DNA of 7,164 nt from GCA-002694895 sp964436345 (GCA_964436345.1 CAYTCC010000072.1:1-7164), one strand, 5' to 3'; counted from the first letter of the stretch, positions 1-6,528 are shown. The notes: generated by a model not told the origin, from the sequence alone. Numbers and translations: made by a program.

Positions 1-55
1 AACCGGCGACCTTCTGCTTGGAAGGCAGATACTCTAGCCACTGAGTTACTCCCGC
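1..55 (-). tRNA. tRNA-Gly (anticodon TCC), 3' end outside the window
   Basis: Read on the minus strand, the sequence folds as the first 55 nt of a tRNA: acceptor 5' strand GCGGGAG (55-49), T8-A9, D stem ACTC/GAGT, anticodon stem TCTGC/GCAGA around the loop CTTCCAA, a five-base variable loop, T-stem 5' strand GCCGG and the first two T-loop bases. The anticodon TCC lies at 22-20, so it reads GGA and probably other GGN glycine codons. The T-stem 3' strand, acceptor 3' strand and discriminator base lie beyond the left edge. The gene follows the SDR gene on the same strand after 25 bp, and a TATAAT box in that gap suggests its own promoter. The amino-acid identity is secure. Confidence 0.96.
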
Positions 56-67
56 ACAAGAGAGGTA

Positions 68-97
68 ATTATAACATTAATTATACTCTGCTGTACC
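68..97 (-). promoter_or_regulatory. Candidate promoter of the tRNA-Gly gene
   Basis: On the minus strand a perfect TATAAT -10 hexamer lies at 73-68, 12 bp before the mature tRNA 5' end, giving a leader of about six bases. The best -35 match is poor: GGTACA at 97-92 with an 18-bp spacer, inside the last codons of the SDR gene. The -10 is seen directly; promoter activity is inferred. Readthrough from the upstream operon is possible because no terminator hairpin separates them. Confidence 0.5.
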
Positions 98-965
98 CTG
101 ATACAGGGATATTAGGATCAACACCTCTTCCTCTAGCATCATCAATCATTCCATATTCTTTTAATATCTCTTGGCTATATGTAACTCTTCCTGAAATTTT
201 TTCTTTTTCTAAACTTGCTAATAATACAGTTGCTTTTGCCATTAATTCAGGCTGCTCCCCTTTTGGATCATCAAATCCGGTAACTAGATTATGGAAAACT
301 GTACCAGGAGTTGGAACAACCAAGCTAGGGGAAACACATGTTACTGAAATACCATTATCATAGACTTCTTCAGCAAGTCCTTGTGTAAATCTCTCCAAAG
401 CCGCTTTTTGTGCACCATAACAAGTACCACCACCCTGTCGCGAAGGTTTATTTTGTATATCTTCATTACCACCACCTCCACCATAAGGCCCCGAACCTGG
501 ACCTACGGCTGCTGCAGATGAAATATTCACAATACTGCCAGAGTTTTTAGCAATCATGTCACCCAAAACCAAATGGCTTAAATAAAATGGTGCATGTAAA
601 TTCACCTCCCACGACTTAAGCCATCTTTTCAATACATAATCTTTTATTGGAACAAAATAAGTTAATGCAGCATTATTGACCAAAATATCTATAGGCCCAT
701 AGATTTTCTTAGCATTTTCTATCAATTGTTCACATTGTTCAAAATCAGAAATATTTGCTGAAAGAGCTGTTGCTTCTCCTCCCGAAGATCTTATATTTTC
801 AACAGTACTTTGCAAAGATCCTTCAAGTGGGTGCTCTCCATCTGACATCGTTCTCGCTACACAAATTACTTTAGAAGATCTAGAAGCAAATTCTTGTGAA
901 ATATATTGCCCTATACCTCTACTTGCTCCAGTTACTAAAACAATCTTATCCCTTAAATCTTTCAT
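81..965 (-). CDS. SDR-family NAD(P)-dependent oxidoreductase with a glycine-rich insert
   Basis: A 294-residue short-chain dehydrogenase/reductase, a cytoplasmic Rossmann-fold enzyme that interconverts alcohols and ketones with NAD(P)H. Visible motifs are the cofactor loop TGASRGIG (12-19), NNAA (97-100), the catalytic Asn in WEVNLHAP (N122), the active-site serine in NISS (149/150) and YGAQK (Y183, K187). Between the serine and the tyrosine, normally about 13 residues apart, there is an extra segment of about 20 residues (roughly 156-180) with five consecutive glycines, which should sit near the substrate pocket. The length is above the 245-260 usual for classical SDRs, also because of a longer C-terminus. 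The ATG at 965 has AAAGGA six bases upstream. It follows the enolase-superfamily gene by 14 bp, so the two are probably cotranscribed. The family is certain; the substrate is unknown. Confidence 0.93.
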   Translation of the reverse strand: MKDLRDKIVLVTGASRGIGQYISQEFASRSSKVICVARTMSDGEHPLEGSLQSTVENIRSSGGEATALSANISDFEQCEQLIENAKKIYGPIDILVNNAALTYFVPIKDYVLKRWLKSWEVNLHAPFYLSHLVLGDMIAKNSGSIVNISSAAAVGPGSGPYGGGGGNEDIQNKPSRQGGGTCYGAQKAALERFTQGLAEEVYDNGISVTCVSPSLVVPTPGTVFHNLVTGFDDPKGEQPELMAKATVLLASLEKEKISGRVTYSQEILKEYGMIDDARGRGVDPNIPVSGYSRV

Positions 966-971
966 AAAAAA

Positions 972-977
972 TCCTTT
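972..977 (-). promoter_or_regulatory. Ribosome binding site of the SDR gene
   Basis: On the minus strand AAAGGA lies six bases before the ATG at 965-963. It supports that start and falls in the 14-bp gap after the enolase-superfamily gene, fitting reinitiation within one mRNA. Confidence 0.7.
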
Positions 978-979
978 GA

Positions 980-2065
980 TTAAATTTTATTATCATTTAT
1001 AAATTTATTGTTAAAATCCAATCCTATACCAGGCTTAGAGTTCAATCTCATAACACCATTAATTATATGAGGTTTCACATCATATAACATAGACCATATT
1101 TCATATGGTTCAGATTCAGGACAGGCAGGCACCATATTTCCGTTAGAAATTGAAGCAACCAAATGAGAATTTAATTCAGGATACTGAGCACCATGTGGCA
1201 TAAGAGTTACTCCATAAGATTTGGATAATTCTGAAATCGATTTTAATCCGGTAAATCCACCACCACCAAGGATATCTGTTTGTAAAATATCAATACTTTG
1301 AGTATCAAGTAATTGTTTTGCCTGGAATATATTAACAATACTTTCTCCTCCAGCAATATTTGTAGTTGTATATTGTTTTAATTTTATATAATTGCCAAAC
1401 TCATTATCCTTTTTGACTATTTCTTCTAAAAAATATATTGGGACATTTAAAGTTTTATCAATATATTCTTTTGCCTGATCAATAGTCCACATTGAAAATG
1501 CATCAATCATAAACTTTTTAGGATTTATTGTGTTTTTGGAATTTATCAATTGATGACTTAATATTAATTTTTCTACAGCTATATCAACATCTGGCTCAGT
1601 TATATGATATTTAATATATTCATATCCTTGATCTGCATGACTTTTAAATATTTTAACAACCTCTTCTGTAGTTTGATTATAATAACCAATTCCGTCTGCA
1701 TATACTTTAACTTCATTGGAAAATCCTCCTAAAATTCTCCAAACTGGTTCTTTTAGATATTTACCATATAAATCCCACAAAGCAATATCAATTGCTCCTA
1801 ACGAACTACTGCCTTTAATAACATCTAATTTTATCTTTCTGTATTTCCAAATCTCCTGATACATTAAGTACCATAATTTCATGATATTTCTAGGATCTTC
1901 ACCTATAAGTAAGGGTGTTAAAATTTCAGAAATTATTTGAGGGTCACCACCACGGGAAATTCCAATTAAACCATTATCAGATTCAATATGTAAAATTACC
2001 GAATCTCTGGTTGTATCTCCCCACTTATGTCTTAGTGTTTCTGTTGTAACATTTACTATTTTCAT
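980..2065 (-). CDS. Mandelate racemase/muconate lactonizing enzyme family protein (probable sugar-acid dehydratase)
   Basis: A 361-residue enolase-superfamily enzyme, a normal length for the family, with an N-terminal capping domain (about 1-115) and a TIM-barrel (about 120-340). It should abstract a proton alpha to a carboxylate, using Mg2+ to hold the enolate. Metal ligands are D188 (MIDAF), E214 or E215 (LEE) and E241 (AGGE). D264 (QTDILGG) and H291 (PHG) look like the Asp-His general-base dyad of the mandelate racemase subgroup, and E317 or E319 is a candidate acid. The second-strand motif is K152-Y-H154, with His replacing the second Lys of the common KxK. Most members with the dyad are acid-sugar dehydratases, which is why I favour dehydration over racemisation. 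The ATG at 2065 is fixed by an in-frame TGA a few codons upstream. No Shine-Dalgarno sequence precedes it, so the mRNA may have a very short leader. First gene of an operon with the SDR. Confidence 0.93.
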   Translation of the reverse strand: MKIVNVTTETLRHKWGDTTRDSVILHIESDNGLIGISRGGDPQIISEILTPLLIGEDPRNIMKLWYLMYQEIWKYRKIKLDVIKGSSSLGAIDIALWDLYGKYLKEPVWRILGGFSNEVKVYADGIGYYNQTTEEVVKIFKSHADQGYEYIKYHITEPDVDIAVEKLILSHQLINSKNTINPKKFMIDAFSMWTIDQAKEYIDKTLNVPIYFLEEIVKKDNEFGNYIKLKQYTTTNIAGGESIVNIFQAKQLLDTQSIDILQTDILGGGGFTGLKSISELSKSYGVTLMPHGAQYPELNSHLVASISNGNMVPACPESEPYEIWSMLYDVKPHIINGVMRLNSKPGIGLDFNNKFINDNKI

Positions 2066-2068
2066 TAA

Positions 2069-2097
2069 TTGACATCAAAAAAGAATCATAATAATAT
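2069..2097 (+). promoter_or_regulatory. Promoter of the amidohydrolase gene
   Basis: A consensus -35 TTGACA (2069-2074) is followed by exactly 17 bp and a -10 TAATAT (2092-2097, four of six matches). Transcription would start near 2104 and leave a leader of about 19 bases containing the ribosome binding site. The -35 begins three bases beyond the start codon of the divergent enolase-superfamily gene, so this is a compact bidirectional control region. For the opposite strand only a TATGAT-like -10 (2090-2085) is visible, with no good -35. Confidence 0.65.
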
Positions 2098-2112
2098 CAG
2101 AATAAACTATAT

Positions 2113-2117
2113 GGAGA
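2113..2117 (+). promoter_or_regulatory. Ribosome binding site that sets the amidohydrolase start
   Basis: GGAGA lies five bases before the ATG at 2123. It favours that codon over the in-frame ATG at 2111, which overlaps this site, and over the TTG at 2069, which is part of the promoter. Confidence 0.75.
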
Positions 2118-2122
2118 AAGAT

Positions 2123-3715
2123 ATGTCAATACAATCAATACCAGATTTAGTAGTAAAAAATGCTAATATAATCACTGTAGATTCAAACTTACCAAAAGCT
2201 CAGGCCTTTGCAATTAAAAACGGTAAATTTATTGCAATAGGATCTAACAATGATATTGAAAATATAACATCACCTCAAACTAAAATATATGATGCAGAAA
2301 ATAAAACTATCATCCCAGGGCTTATTGATGCACATATTCATGTTCTAAGTAGTGGAATAAGGCATGTTATGGCTGCAGATTGTTCTGTGGCTGACATATC
2401 TACAGTATCTAACCTTTTAAAAAAACAAATATCAAAAACTCCTAAAGGCGAATGGGTACAAGGGTTTAAATATGACGACACTAAAATCAAAGAAAATAGA
2501 GATTTATACAAAGAAGACTTGGATGCCCTGTCAACAGAACATCCTATCATGGTTTCTCACAGAGCAGGTCATGTATATTATTTAAATTCAAAAGCATTAG
2601 AATTATCTGGATATCATAACGAATCTGAGGATCCTCATGGTGGCAGGCTAGGTCGAAATAAAGCAACTGGTGAATTAAATGGAATTACCTATGAAAGAGC
2701 TATTGAGCCTACCAGGGAATTATTACCATCAGTTTCTTTAAAAGACAGAGCTGACGGATTAAAACAAATCGGTTCCATGTTCAATTCTGCAGGATTAACA
2801 AGTGTGCATGATGCCAGAGTTACTAAAGATGAATTTTTAACCTATCAAGATGGTGAAAAAAATGGTGACTTAGGAATAAGAGTCTATATGTTAATGGCAC
2901 AAGATTTATTCCCAAGTCTAAGAGATGCAGGAATAAAAACAGGATTTGGAAGTGATATGTTAAAAATAGGCGGAATTAAAATGACTTCCGATGGAGCAAT
3001 TGCAGCAAGAACAGCATGGCTATCAGAACCATATATAGGATCTGATGACTGCGGAATTCAGGCTATGAGCCAAGAAGAACTCGATGATCAAGTAATACAA
3101 ATGCATGATGCTGGATTTCAAGTCTGTATTCATGCTAATGGTGACTCAGCTATATCTAATGTTTTAAATTCCTACGAAAAAGCGCTAAGCTTGAATCCAC
3201 GACCTAATACTCGTCATAGAATAGAGCACTGTACTTTAGTTAACCCAGAAATACTAAAAAGAATGGCTAAAAATGATGTCCAGGCAACACCATTTTGCAC
3301 ATATGTCTTCTATCACGGAGAAAAAATGCAATTTTATGGAGAAGAAAGATTAGAATGGATGTTTGCTCAAAAATCTTTTATAGAATATGGTGTAAATTCT
3401 ACCGGAGCTACAGACTATCCGCCCGGACCCTATCCTCCATTAATGGGAATTCAAAGCTGCATTACTCGTACAGACTCTAATGGTAAACTATGGGGGGCAA
3501 GTCAAAAAATAAATATTGATCAAGCTTTAAAAATTTATACATTAAATGGAGCAAGAGCAGCATTCGAAGAAAATATTAAAGGATCTATTTCAATGAACAA
3601 ACTTGCAGATTTTGTTGTACTGGATAAAGATATAACAAAAGTAGATCCATTTGAGATAAAAGATATCAAAATAGTAAAAACTGTTATAGGTGGCAATACA
3701 GTATACGAAGGATAG
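2123..3715 (+). CDS. YtcJ-like amidohydrolase (amidohydrolase family 3)
   Basis: A metal-dependent hydrolase of 530 residues from the chosen start. It resembles the YtcJ and N-substituted formamide deformylase group, which cleaves amide, formamide or similar C-N bonds. The N-terminal beta-sandwich (about 5-65) and the closing C-terminal strands (about 485-530, ADFVVLD) flank a TIM-barrel. Visible metal or active-site motifs are HxH in DAHIH (H71, H73), SHRAGH (H146, H150), KIGGIKMTSDG (K286, D290), CIHANGD (H337), RIEH (H369) and GATDYPPGPYPP (D430). There is no signal peptide, so the protein is cytoplasmic. An upstream in-frame TTG at 2069 would add 18 residues, but it lies in the -35 hexamer; GGAGA before 2123 fixes the start. 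The gene is divergent from the enolase-superfamily gene and convergent with the TPP-enzyme gene, whose stop is only 8 bp away. The family is secure; the substrate is not predictable. Confidence 0.92.
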   Translation: MSIQSIPDLVVKNANIITVDSNLPKAQAFAIKNGKFIAIGSNNDIENITSPQTKIYDAENKTIIPGLIDAHIHVLSSGIRHVMAADCSVADISTVSNLLKKQISKTPKGEWVQGFKYDDTKIKENRDLYKEDLDALSTEHPIMVSHRAGHVYYLNSKALELSGYHNESEDPHGGRLGRNKATGELNGITYERAIEPTRELLPSVSLKDRADGLKQIGSMFNSAGLTSVHDARVTKDEFLTYQDGEKNGDLGIRVYMLMAQDLFPSLRDAGIKTGFGSDMLKIGGIKMTSDGAIAARTAWLSEPYIGSDDCGIQAMSQEELDDQVIQMHDAGFQVCIHANGDSAISNVLNSYEKALSLNPRPNTRHRIEHCTLVNPEILKRMAKNDVQATPFCTYVFYHGEKMQFYGEERLEWMFAQKSFIEYGVNSTGATDYPPGPYPPLMGIQSCITRTDSNGKLWGASQKINIDQALKIYTLNGARAAFEENIKGSISMNKLADFVVLDKDITKVDPFEIKDIKIVKTVIGGNTVYEG

Positions 3716-3723
3716 ATTTACTA

Positions 3724-5382
3724 TTAATATTCTTTTGTATTTAATATATGCTGTGTTAAGGGGCTTGGGGATGGTTCAGTCTTAATATTTATTAACCCAG
3801 GACCTTTGTGTTCTAAAAATTTTTTCAGTTTAATACCAAGTTCAGATTTTTTTTCAATTAAATCTCCATAAGCTCCTACAGATTTGGCAATATTCTCATA
3901 ATTAACAAAATTCAAATTAGTAGCTACAGGATTCTCAAAAAACTGAACTTGTTGATGATAATCAATTCCCCAGACAGAATCACATCCAATTATAATTTTA
4001 GCATTAATATTATTTCTGACTGCAGTATCAATTTCCATCAAATTAAATCCAGATGCTCCATCTCCGGTAAATACTATAACTTGCTCATCTGGTAATGCGA
4101 CTTTCGCACCAATCCCGTAAGGAACTCCCCAACCGATCATTCCTAAAACACCGTTAACAAACCATCTATTACTTCTCTCACTCGGATAATAAGAAGCTCC
4201 ATAAAAAGCAAAATCACTTCCTTCAAAAATTAAACAATTTTGATCATCTAACAATTTTGACATTTCTCTATGTACATCCATAGCATGAATAGATTCTCCT
4301 TTTCCTGTCAAACTTTTCAAGTAATCCATATGTTGAACATAATTATTTTTAAATGTTTTAATTATTCCAGGGTCTTTTTTAGAAACATTTTTAGTACTAA
4401 GAAGGTGATTTAATTGAGAAACAAAAACACCTACTGAACATAGCAAGGAAAAATCAGTTCTTTTTGATCTACTTAATATAATCTCATCTGGGTCAATTTG
4501 TATAATTTTAGTATTTTTAGAAATTGTAGGGGGAGATCCGTAATCTAAAGTGAAATCCAATTCCTTACCTAAAAGTATAATCAAATCAGCTTCAGACATT
4601 GCTCTTGCTGTAGGGTTGGCTCTTTGGTCTGATAATCCATAGGATAATTCATGACTGTCAGGAATAATACCTCTTGCACTCATTTCATTTAGTACCGGAC
4701 AATTTAAAGTTTCTACTATTCCTTCAATATCTGATTGAATAACATCATGAGCTCCGTTGCCTAAAATAAATACTGGATTTGAAGATTTTTCAATAAATTC
4801 ATAACATTTATACACATCATCATCAGCTGCAAATTGAACACTAATATTCCCTCTTTTTTGAACAGACATATCATATGAATCATATATTCCAGTTTGTATA
4901 TCGACTGGGATAGTTAAATGAGTTGGACCTCTTCTTCCAGACAAACTTAATTGATAACTTGATTCCAGTTCGCTTAATAAATGATTACCATTTAAAATAA
5001 TAGAGGATTTTTTTGTTACAGGCGCAGCCATTCCAATTTGATCGATTTCCTGAGGAGCTCCCATTCCCAAAAAGTTGCTGTCAGCGCACCCTGAAATATT
5101 AATTACAGGGCTTAATTGCTGATGTGCTAAAGTCAATCCAGGGATAGCATTCGCATGTCCTGGTGTTGTAAACATAGAAATTCCCGGAGTGTTTTTTATT
5201 CTCCCCCAGGCATTTGCCATATCTACAGCTGCCTGTTCATGCCTTGTATCAACAAATCTAAATCCACGATTAGATAAAACATCCATTAAATGCAAAATAT
5301 GATCACCGGCAACAGTAAAAACTGTATCTATATTTTTTGATTCTAAAAATTCTGCTATATATTCTGATCCTGATTTTTTCAT
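3724..5382 (-). CDS. Thiamine pyrophosphate-dependent enzyme, acetolactate synthase-like
   Basis: A 552-residue ThDP enzyme with the usual three domains: pyrimidine-binding (1-165), central (about 190-330) and pyrophosphate-binding (about 365-540). The cofactor-activating glutamate is E49 in TRHEQAA. The Mg-ThDP motif starts at GDG (440-442) and ends with C467-D468 in IIGCDSVWG, where many relatives have NN or ND, so the second metal ligand would be Asp. Such enzymes decarboxylate or ligate 2-keto acids, or hydrolyse cyclic diketones (the IolD type); motifs alone do not say which. The start is chosen at the ATG at 5382, preceded by a weak AAAGTGA. A GTG at 5391 would add three residues and overlap the upstream stop as GTGA. 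Either way the gene abuts the phosphotriesterase-family gene and is translationally coupled to it. Its 3' end is 8 bp from the convergent amidohydrolase, with no terminator between. Confidence 0.92.
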   Translation of the reverse strand: MKKSGSEYIAEFLESKNIDTVFTVAGDHILHLMDVLSNRGFRFVDTRHEQAAVDMANAWGRIKNTPGISMFTTPGHANAIPGLTLAHQQLSPVINISGCADSNFLGMGAPQEIDQIGMAAPVTKKSSIILNGNHLLSELESSYQLSLSGRRGPTHLTIPVDIQTGIYDSYDMSVQKRGNISVQFAADDDVYKCYEFIEKSSNPVFILGNGAHDVIQSDIEGIVETLNCPVLNEMSARGIIPDSHELSYGLSDQRANPTARAMSEADLIILLGKELDFTLDYGSPPTISKNTKIIQIDPDEIILSRSKRTDFSLLCSVGVFVSQLNHLLSTKNVSKKDPGIIKTFKNNYVQHMDYLKSLTGKGESIHAMDVHREMSKLLDDQNCLIFEGSDFAFYGASYYPSERSNRWFVNGVLGMIGWGVPYGIGAKVALPDEQVIVFTGDGASGFNLMEIDTAVRNNINAKIIIGCDSVWGIDYHQQVQFFENPVATNLNFVNYENIAKSVGAYGDLIEKKSELGIKLKKFLEHKGPGLINIKTEPSPSPLTQHILNTKEY

Positions 5383-5387
5383 TGAAT

Positions 5388-6440
5388 TCACTTTGAAAAT
5401 TGTAAGGCTTCTGAAGGATTAGTATAAAGGATTGCATCTATCATTTCATCAGTGTAGCCCTTATCTCTCATTCTTGGAACAATGAATGAAGGGATATAAC
5501 TATATCCCCATCCTCCATATTCTTCTAATTGATGCTTTGCGCAAACATCATGAGCAATTAAAATTTTCGACCCATATCCTTTGTCTATTAGCCACATAAT
5601 ATCGTACAGTCTTTTAGCATCTGAAGGCATATCAATATGTTTATTAGATCCGTAATAATGATTTTCTTGTCCAAACAAATCCCATTCCAGATAACATCCT
5701 GACTCAGCTATCTCTAAAAGAGTATCTTTTTCAAAAACAGTACGGTCCAAATGTCCCATAATAGTATTAGATAAGTCAGCTCCTGATTTTTTTAATATAT
5801 CAATAGCAACTATAGGGGCTTTCTCATCTCTTCCGGGATGTATAAGTATTGGAGCTCCAGTTTCTTGTTGAGCTACTGCTGATGCTACTACAACCTTTTC
5901 TTCATCTTTATGTAAGGGGTGAGAGAGCCCTACTTCACCTATTATGCCAGATTTTATTTTTTGAGACCCGACTCCAATATTAACATCATTTATTATCACC
6001 TCAGCTAAATCTTCAATGGTCATTTTAGAAACTTCGGGAGGATGTGCCAAGTATACATAATAAGCAGCACCCATAATAATATGTATATCTGTAAGATTAG
6101 AAACTTTGAGTAATCCTTCCGGATCACGGGCTATCCCAATACTTGTAGCATCTACAACTGTACCACCTCCTGCAGCTTTATATTTTTGTATCTCATTAAC
6201 AGAAATATCAAAATCCACAATTTTCCTGTCATCTGAATTAGGCCAACCATGATGATAGATCAATCCTCGATTTTTTAATGATAATGGCTCGTAGTACACC
6301 TGTTTTTTATGGGATTCTTCAGGAGGTATATTCATTGTTGATGGAAATTCAATAAACACATGTTCATGTGTCATAGTCATTCCTAAATCTTTAGGATCAA
6401 TTACACCTTTTACAGTTTGTATCTTACCTTTTCTTGTCAT
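5388..6440 (-). CDS. Phosphotriesterase-family metal-dependent hydrolase (possible lactonase)
   Basis: A 350-residue amidohydrolase-superfamily enzyme of the phosphotriesterase/PHP type, near the family's usual 300-350. The binuclear metal site is complete: THEH (H25, H27), GEVG (E169, a bridging Glu in place of the carbamylated Lys of true phosphotriesterases), ILIHPGRD (H201), MGHLDRT (H230) and IAHD (D298). Many family members act as lactonases or esterases, so hydrolysis of a lactone from the same pathway is plausible, but this is inference. There is no signal peptide. The ATG at 6440 is preferred because GGAGA lies six bases upstream. An in-frame ATG at 6461 would add seven residues but touches the edge of the large palindrome and lacks a ribosome binding site. 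It is the first gene of a two-gene operon with the TPP enzyme, divergent from the coaE-like gene. Confidence 0.92.
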   Translation of the reverse strand: MTRKGKIQTVKGVIDPKDLGMTMTHEHVFIEFPSTMNIPPEESHKKQVYYEPLSLKNRGLIYHHGWPNSDDRKIVDFDISVNEIQKYKAAGGGTVVDATSIGIARDPEGLLKVSNLTDIHIIMGAAYYVYLAHPPEVSKMTIEDLAEVIINDVNIGVGSQKIKSGIIGEVGLSHPLHKDEEKVVVASAVAQQETGAPILIHPGRDEKAPIVAIDILKKSGADLSNTIMGHLDRTVFEKDTLLEIAESGCYLEWDLFGQENHYYGSNKHIDMPSDAKRLYDIMWLIDKGYGSKILIAHDVCAKHQLEEYGGWGYSYIPSFIVPRMRDKGYTDEMIDAILYTNPSEALQFSK

Positions 6441-6446
6441 AACATT

Positions 6447-6451
6447 TCTCC
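6447..6451 (-). promoter_or_regulatory. Ribosome binding site that sets the phosphotriesterase-family start
   Basis: On the minus strand GGAGA lies six bases before the ATG at 6440-6438, which makes the upstream ATG at 6461 unlikely to be the start. Confidence 0.75.
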
Positions 6452-6459
6452 GAAGGAAC

Positions 6460-6504
6460 ATTATTCTTTAATTGACTTATAATATAAGTCAATTAAAGAA
6501 TAAT
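6460..6504. repeat. Perfect 45-bp inverted repeat between divergent genes
   Basis: Arms 6460-6481 and 6483-6504 are exact reverse complements over 22 bp around a single unpaired base at 6482. The inner part reads TTGACTTATA and its mirror, and the outer part reads ATTATTCTTTAA. It starts 20 bp before the hydrolase ATG and ends 24 bp before the coaE-like ATG. It lies between two gene starts and lacks a GC-rich stem, so it is not an intrinsic terminator. It could bind a dimeric or tetrameric regulator, extrude a cruciform, or form a 5'-leader hairpin. An inverted junction from whole-genome amplification or misassembly is an alternative. Confidence 0.93.
6478..6483 (+). promoter_or_regulatory. 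Candidate -10 box for the coaE-like gene
   Basis: A perfect TATAAT sits across the centre of the palindrome. Seventeen bp upstream the best -35 is only GGAACA (6455-6460, three of six matches). Transcription would begin near 6490 and leave a leader of about 39 bases. In such AT-rich DNA chance matches are common, so this is tentative. Confidence 0.4.
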
Positions 6505-6509
6505 ATAAA
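6481..6509 (-). promoter_or_regulatory. Candidate promoter of the phosphotriesterase/TPP-enzyme operon
   Basis: On the minus strand TTTATA (6509-6504, four of six matches to a -35) is followed by 17 bp and TATATT (6486-6481, five of six matches to a -10). The start would be near 6474, so half of the palindrome would be in the leader and a protein bound to the palindrome would cover the -10. This is inferred from consensus matching only. Confidence 0.4.
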
Positions 6510-6528
6510 CTTCTATAAACAATATTTG

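Noticed and set aside
1..80. The tRNA-Gly gene as an integration site for a mobile island carrying the catabolic genes
   Set aside because: Integrases usually use the tRNA 3' end, which faces away from these genes; there is no integrase, direct repeat or phage gene in the window.
2069..2122. An 18-residue N-terminal extension of the amidohydrolase from a TTG codon at 2069
   Set aside because: The TTG is the start of the TTGACA -35 hexamer, lacks a ribosome binding site, and would give a non-family N-terminus; GGAGA before the ATG at 2123 is a better start.
2338..2550. A 70-codon open frame on the minus strand inside the amidohydrolase gene
   Set aside because: It is antisense to conserved codons of a well-supported gene, has no family features and is expected by chance.
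3295..3480. A 61-codon plus-strand frame inside the amidohydrolase gene
   Set aside because: It is an out-of-frame shadow of the conserved C-terminal half, and its composition is not protein-like.
6441..6461. A seven-residue extension of the phosphotriesterase-family protein from the ATG at 6461
   Set aside because: It has no ribosome binding site and its codons contain the GGAGA that serves the ATG at 6440.
6460..6504. Reading the palindrome as a bidirectional intrinsic terminator
   Set aside because: It lies between two gene 5' ends, not 3' ends, and the stem is almost entirely A-T with no GC-rich core.
6472..6528. A 19-residue extension of the coaE-like protein from a TTG at 6472
   Set aside because: It would be translated from inside the palindrome; CoaE proteins begin a few residues before the P-loop, as the ATG at 6529 does.
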